Assembly (NCBI RefSeq): GCF_051401765.1
Contig: NC_135064.1
Coordinates: forward strand, 24,650,001-24,714,000
Direction of reading: 5' to 3'
DNA: 64,000 bases
Source of the DNA: Calliopsis andreniformis
Lineage: Eukaryota; Arthropoda; Insecta; Hymenoptera; Andrenidae
The translations under genes and the position numbers were made by a program. Positions 57,101 through 64,000 of this stretch are shown piece by piece; the stretch's first letter is position 1, and each line of letters starts with the position of its first letter. The notes beneath the pieces were generated by a model. That model saw only the letters and a program-made list of their open reading frames with translations, ran no database searches and was not told the origin of the DNA.

Positions 57101-60100
57101 CCTCTTTTATGGTACATTTTTCTTTCTTTTTTTTTAACGAAGATATACAAAGAAAATGGAATTAGTAGGGCTTTCAACAAATCCCAGATACCTAATCCTA
57201 ATACAAATTTTATTATTTTATTAATAAATAATTCTATGCTCAGTGGTTCACAACGATAACATTTATTACCTACAAGTAGAAATTTCATATTTTGTAACCT
57301 GTCAAACAATTTTCGGAATCCCATACAAAATTCGAAATTTCATCACGACATGGAAACACATGTTACCAAAAGCTCCGATCCGGACCAGCATTTATTTAAA
57401 CTAGCGCGAACAATACTCATACCTACGACTAAAATCCCCACATTCAAAATAAAAAATAAAAAAAAAAAAAAAATTCAACACCTCTCGAAAAATCATTCGC
57501 TCACACTCGCCACGCCACCGAATATCGCTACTTTATAACTCATTGTTAGTCACTTCGTGCCTGGAACAACAATTCTCCTTAACTACCCACTGTTCGACTA
57601 CCTACATCGGCGCCAGAACGAATCGCGTTTCCCTCGAAAAATATTATTCGAAACTGCGAACGATCGATAAGGGGTACGAGGGACTCTCGTAACGAGCCGG
57701 ACAAACAATCGAGAACGACAATGGCGGGTAAACATGACCGATGTCGAAGGCTGATCGCGACTCAGGTAACATTATTTCCTCGCTCTCTCTTTTCAAGACC
57801 CCATACACCTGTGTTTACACTGCAGGCACTTGTCAACAATCAGCCGTGGACCCCGCTTCGCCCCCTCTGTAAATTGTAACCTCACCTGCAGCCAGCGTAG
57901 GACGAATTTTACGACGCTGCGACGTTAATAGGATTACCGGATTAAACCGTGGAAAGTTAAGATACGGTCGGGCCCGAGTAAACGGACAAAAGGGACAAGC
58001 CTCGCAATGGGATCGGCAGAGCCCCGCTGGCCCATCGCCGACCCTGTTCCCTCGCCCCCGCTCTCGTTTCGAGCTAGTACCCCAGAGCGAAATTTTTATA
58101 TCAATCCTATCGATTACGGAAGCCTTTCGAACGACGGGCGGCATTACCGCGAGATAAAGTGGAAAGCGGTAACTTCTATCGACTCACCGAATCGTATAGG
58201 GTTTAAACGAAGATTCCCCCGTTTACGATAGGATAATAGAGGCACGAGCGAGCAGACAACTTCGAACACTATTTAGTAGGCTTTTCTATTGAGTGTTATG
58301 GAAGAATTAATACCGAGGTCAGAAGTGGGTCAAAAGTTGAAAGCGAGAACCGAGGTTTGGTGTTTGAAGAAATTCATCTTAGAAGTGGTCTGTCGTTGCA
58401 CCGTTCTTAGAAGTCTCTAACCCTAGGTGTATCCTAAATATGGCCAAATTTTCTTGAATTTTATTTTCACTTAAGTAGAGATAATAAAAAAATGTCATTG
58501 CTTCGATCTTTTCAATTTTAGCATTGAAAATATATTACCTAGGAACGTCCAATAATAAAAATATTGTCTTTAGGGTCTTTTTTGACTCCACCGAAAGTTG
58601 CATAAAAATACCTATCTATAATAAAAAATATTGTACAAAGAAACCCCGCCTAAGGACACAATTATCCTCAAAAACGTGTGAGAAAACGAGATTAAACTAG
58701 AGAAGAATCGAGGGTAACGGTATATCGAATAAAAACGGATAAGCCAGTAGGGGGTTTAACGCAAGGAAGTCTGTTCCAGTTTCGATACGGTATTGGAAGT
58801 GTTCCAGATAATTCCCAGCGACAGAAGCGTCCCTTCCCTTCTTATCCAGGGATTTACCACCTCCTCCCCTTTTCTCTTTTTCATTTATTTACCGGCTGGT
58901 AATCGTCGCTGTGAGTCGCCCATATGCGGTGGCACGTACGGACATAATGTAATCGTGGATATTGGACCATGCTGGCGCACGCTGCCCACGAATAGGGGAT
59001 TTATTTTAGTAGTTCCGCCGAGCTTTTCCGCGTTAACGTCCGCGGCCTGTTTAAGGCCTAGTGAAAATTTGCTCGTTAGCCAAATGTTTCCTTGATGAGT
59101 CTTGTCCATCTTGACTATCTCCTTTCGTTCTTCATTATACAAAAATAATGTATACGTATAACGAGACTGTTTTATCTAGAAATGGTAGAAAGTTCGTTAA
59201 GTGTTGAGAATAGGCACTGAAAAATTCATACTATTAAAGGGGTCTGCTATAGAGATAAATATTATGCACTGCAAGTGGTCTTTTTGCGGATTGAAAGTTT
59301 AGGTATTCGGAGATAAATTCTTTTATAATGGAATTTTTTTCTCGATGTTTTTTCTCACAATATGACCGTTTATTCAGTGACAGAAAAAGCTAGTTATAAC
59401 TGGGCAGTTTTTACAAAAGTGGATTTTAAATAGTAGAACTATGCTGCAAAACCTTTTTGTCGGACATTTCAAACAACAAATTGTTACCCCTTTTATAGCA
59501 GAAAAAATACTGAATAAATTCTACCAAACAATCAACCTATCAGCTTTTCCAAAACAGACAATATTCATTTCCACTCTTCTCCAATGCCATATCAAACCAC
59601 TCCAATATAAAATCAAAATCCTTAAAAAACAAATCATACCTGTAATTTCGACTCCTGTACGAGTCCCCACATTAAAATTACGATCCCATACGATACCAAA
59701 AATGAGACAGAATTTTTCTTCAAAGTGTGCAACGACTATAACCACCCTCTCCTTCCAAACCACCCCTTCACCGCCGTTCCCACCCTCTGGTCCTCATAAA
59801 ATAGTCAATTCCTGTCCCATCGTCCATTCGTCGCGTCCGCGCGCTCGTGGATCGCAAACACGGGAAACGAGCGCGCGCAGAGGCAACGAGCAAAAAAATT
59901 AGGCTCGCGTCAATTTCATTCCGACGCGTATTTATACGCGGGAGAACGAGCGCGCGGGTATTTAGCGCGGAGCACGCGTGTGCAAACTCTGACGAGCTCG
60001 AGACGGAGTTTCTGCCCGAGTGTGTACTCGCAATATGGAAGGGCGGACCTGCGAGAGGAGAGAGGAGGGTGATCCCGCGCGGAACGTGGGTAAACTATCG

Positions 60101-63100
60101 GGAGAAAATAAATACGGGACCAGGCGGGATTCGTTCGACTAACGATCTGAAAGAGTGTCCGTTCGTTCGAGGCTGGCAGCTGAGTACGCGGCAAAAAAGC
60201 CTGACAGTACTTTTCAGGCCCTGCCGCCTCTTTCTGTTCCGCGCTCGAGCCAGGGGAAAAACAGTCGTGGATAACGGGTCTATCGGGATGGAGTTGTCTG
60301 TGAAAGCTTTCAGATTATTTAAATGAAATAATATTCGAATGTTTGATAACGATAGTTGGAAACGTCTGTGTTTGATTTTGTAAAGCAAAACGATGTAGGT
60401 TATACATGCATAGATATATATTTCTGTTTTCTAGTTATTGGTGTTCAAAGGTTTCAATCTCATTTCTGGACTGTGGACTTGGACTTTATCGCACTTAATC
60501 TTGTCTAGAAGAAAATGATTCTTTCAATTCAATGTGCAATATATCTACTCTGATTTGACTCCACTATGTAAAAGAAAAATTGATGTCAGGTCAATTCCTT
60601 GGTTATTAGCGACTGAAAATTATTTTAGTCTTTTTTGGACATTAGAGACCAAAGAAAAATATAAAATAATTTTCAAGCCTTACGTATCGAATCTCATCCC
60701 ACTTGCTATATATTTTCCAAAAGTAGTACTTCTGCAAAAATTTCAATAAAACAAAATATAGTAACACTTTCCTGCACCCTTCTCTAAAATATTCAAATAC
60801 CTACTTCAGAACTTAAATACATAATATCTAAATTTTGGAGTAGTTGACTATCTACTATTCAAATAACACTCAACAAAAATTGAAATCACTGCCTCATTCA
60901 GCTGGTCAAATACAGGAAAACTTGAGAAATAGATCTAACCTTAGTCTGCAGCCAAGCACTGCAGGTCGATATATCGGCGAATCGAATTACATACCGTGAG
61001 GCTAGAAGCTCCTCCGGCTCCGCCAACGAACGATACTTATCGAAAGCGCGCTCGCGGTTCAAAGGATTTTCAAGCAGTATCGGGTATGCCGATTCATATT
61101 CGATATTCGACGCGAAATGAGACTGTGAACTGCAGCGGAGTGCAGGGAAATAAAATCGAGAAATAATGGGCAGCAGGTGCAATAGTGCATGGTTATTTTT
61201 TTTACTGGCGATCAAGTTGAATTGATAGCTTGACGACAGGGAAGTTTGACAAGTTCATTCGATGCATATGAGGATAGGGGGCGTGGAATTTATTATGGAG
61301 TGTTTGTGTCGTTAGAGCCCAATGTATCTTTTTTATGATGTAGTAAAAGAAACGAAAGAAGAAATTGAATATTCTTTTACGAGAGGAATACGATTACTTA
61401 AGTAAAGCTTGGGAAGTTTTTACGATATTTAAATTGCGATTTAGTTTTCGTGTTCTTTAATTAGATAGATATAATTTTTTTATGCCTTATGCTAATGAAG
61501 AGAACGCAAAAGTGCTCAGAGTTGAAGGAGATAAGAATGGAAGATTTAATTAGTATTTTAGACTAACAGCGGGGACAAGATAAATCAACAGGTATGCTTC
61601 CCAGTAAACATATACGTAGTATAACACACCTAAGCTGCCCTTCACCTTTTGCCATTAAATACTGACACTCTAAATATCACAGACCTTATCTCATCATTTA
61701 ATACGAAACAAAAAAAGAGTATAGAATGCTATATTTTGTGTAAACCGATTGCTTCAATCTTTTTCGTCATCAAAATATTGGACACTGGTAGCGCAATCAT
61801 TCTACTTATTGTTACACACCACGCTCGAGAAGTATACACAATCGATTGCTTCTCAAACTACCGAAGATATAGAAGCACTGAATACGAAAGGACGAGTGTA
61901 ACTGAATATTTTGCGAAATTACTATTGCATAACGTGCATAATATATTTTGAACAATACCGACAGGTTTCCGTCGCAATAAAGCGAAGCCAGCATTAAAAT
62001 TCAAACAACAATTTCACAAAATATTCACCTTCCATATTACACATCCCACTCGAAACCGAGCCACATTTCCATAACAACTTGTCGGTATCTTCGATAGTTT
62101 GATAAATGACTACCTACATACGCTTAAACTGTATACACACCATTACATTTGATAATATATAATGAATCCCATTAACATAACGCTCTCCATAATGCCATAC
62201 AATGCACGCCACTTAAAAAGGAGACAGCACACCGCCACAGGCTTATCGCCTTCTTCGACGTACAACTGAAACCACGATTAGACAGACGCGGACTATAAAC
62301 GCGTTAATAAATTTAACGATGCAAATAAATCAGATATATGTACGCGAGGTGAGTCAGCGAACGTTGGAATTTGAAATATCACTCTTATTCTTCATTAACT
62401 TCCTCTATCGAGTGCTATCGAACTCGTTACTTTTGGAACCGCTATTCCAATTTTTCTCTACATGTAGGTACTCAAATATTCAGACATTTTAGCAACTAAA
62501 ATATTCCACTAATGAATGATTCACAATTTAAATATTTGAATCATAAATTAACCGAACAAACTCAGCTTGACTTCTTTAGAACTTGTAACAAAAAGTACTT
62601 CCATAATACCATAACTTCTATCACAAGTCATTTTATTTTCACTTTTCCCCTATTATCGAAGCTATCCTAATCCCATACATGATTAAACACGGCTAGAACT
62701 AATCGTAGAGTACAGCATTAATCATGGCCCGACAAAAACCGTAATGTCGATGCCCAACATCATCATGTACCCGCAGAGAGATTGATTGTATCTCGCCAGC
62801 GATCTGAATATTTTCACGGTTGCTTTCTACCGTGTAATCGTCGGCTATTGACAGCAAGACGAAGCGAGGTCATCGAGCGCTCGCACGTTACACCCGCTCT
62901 GTCTGGACCGTGTATAATTTCCTCGATAAGCAGAAGCTAGGCGTCGATAAGCCTTTTCCTTGTCCAAAGGGAAACAGAATTTTGTTTGCTACTCGCGAGA
63001 AAATAATCTTCCATGGCGAAGCACAGCGAGACAAACATTGCAACACTCCTTCGAAGTACATACAACGATCGAAGCACAGGTTCAGCTCGCTCGAGCAATC

Positions 63101-64000
63101 GTTCGAATTTGTTTAGGCACGAATCTAGGGGCACAGCTTCGCGATGCTAAACGAACGTTGGTTGCCCCGTGGCGAACCGAATTACACGGCTCGGTGCGAT
63201 TAAATGGGAAACTAAAAACCGTCACTTGATCGTGATGCGCGAGACGCTATTTAAACTACGATTAACCTTCCTGTGCTATTTGGATAACTATCGCGTGCAA
63301 ATAGGATGAAGTACTCTGTAATCGACAGTTTCAGTAAAACCTAACACACTATTTGATGGCAAAAATTTATAGTGCAGCAGAATCGTTACTGTGCTGGATT
63401 TTTCTAACTTTCAGAGTTATAAATTTCAAGCGTTGTAGAACCTTAATTGTAAGTCAAACTCATGGAAAGTGTGAATGACTGTGATTGATTATTTGCTACT
63501 TTACTCTTTGCTCTTCAATTCGATTGCTTTGTATCAGAGAAAATAGCGTAACATGTATTTTTATATATTCAATAAAGATTAAAAGTTAGACGTCTCAGAA
63601 AATATTTAGCACTAAATATTGCAATTGCACATACTAGAATCTTCGACCCGAAGAAACGTTATTCCAAGTATTTCTCCCAGTATGAAATATTATATTTTAA
63701 CTCTCCAGGCGTCGAAAGCTGAGCAAACCAGCCCTACGATAATAATGAATGATAATGAATGTAAATAACTACAACCTGAAGCGGTTATTAATCATTATTA
63801 GTAGCTAAACAAATTACAGCTGTCCAAACTACCGCTCTCCATCATCCAGATACCGTATAAATAAACCTTAATACCCCTCTGGCTAATCATTAAATTCTTC
63901 TTAAATTCATATTGAAACCATACTCGAACTACTAGCTCCCCTCCCGAAACACGTAAGAGGCTTATGGTTTAAGAAACTATCGAAACAGTGTCCGCAGCTA
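54182..64000 (-). other. Exon-less DNA to the window edge
   Basis: CpG-rich pockets at about 54640-55210, 55900-56600, 57600-58220 and 59820-60310 alternate with AT-rich DNA; a poly-A stretch lies at about 57458-57472. No coding exon, tRNA or transposon recognised. It may be the distal part of gro intron 1 or intergenic DNA. Confidence 0.45.

Noticed and set aside
57840..57890. Possible gro upstream exon ending at a GTGAGG donor near 57886
   Set aside because: The preceding frame has stops and no Groucho-like residues.

Overview
The window is animal genomic DNA, most likely from an insect and probably a hymenopteran. The evidence is a spliced gene with GT-AG introns whose conceptual protein is an unmistakable Groucho/TLE co-repressor closest in feel to insect Groucho, plus foldback and MITE-type repeats and alternating AT-rich and CpG-rich intronic DNA. 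The order-level call is inference. I see no bacterial, plasmid, phage or CRISPR features.

One gene is supported: groucho (gro), on the minus strand. Eleven coding exons were placed from splice sites, reading-frame phase and protein similarity: 35666-35763, 33516-33579, 28389-28433, 26128-26265, 19713-19992, 17789-17814 (a 26-nt micro-exon), 12679-12822, 11190-11737, 8533-8808, 5428-6031 and 4787-4894. They join in frame to 2331 nt, i.e. 776 codons plus stop. Domain order is Q (tetramerisation), GP, CcN (nuclear localisation and phosphorylation sites), SP and a seven-bladed WD40 propeller. Only the extreme N-terminus, usually about a dozen residues starting Met-Tyr-Pro, is missing; its exon was not found in the 28 kb upstream, so it probably lies beyond position 64000.

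Layout. 1-2850: non-coding DNA downstream of gro. 2881-4001: a 1.1-kb foldback transposon with about 225-bp terminal inverted repeats. 4002-4786: probable 3'UTR. 4787-35763: gro exons and introns, including a small MITE-like element (28712-28995), a GA microsatellite and a 10-bp GC-rich minisatellite. 35764-64000: no recognisable coding exon, best read as the large first intron of gro. It holds three AT-rich arrays with a strict 8-bp register (37593-37703, 40788-40923, 54042-54181), a MITE-like hairpin (38634-38805), a pre-miRNA-sized hairpin (46379-46438) and several CpG-rich pockets.

The most testable biological point is that skipping the 26-nt micro-exon would shift the frame and end translation seven codons later. 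That would give a Q+GP-only protein resembling vertebrate AES/TLE5. I found no evidence of a wholly new biological system; the rest is repeat and non-coding structure.
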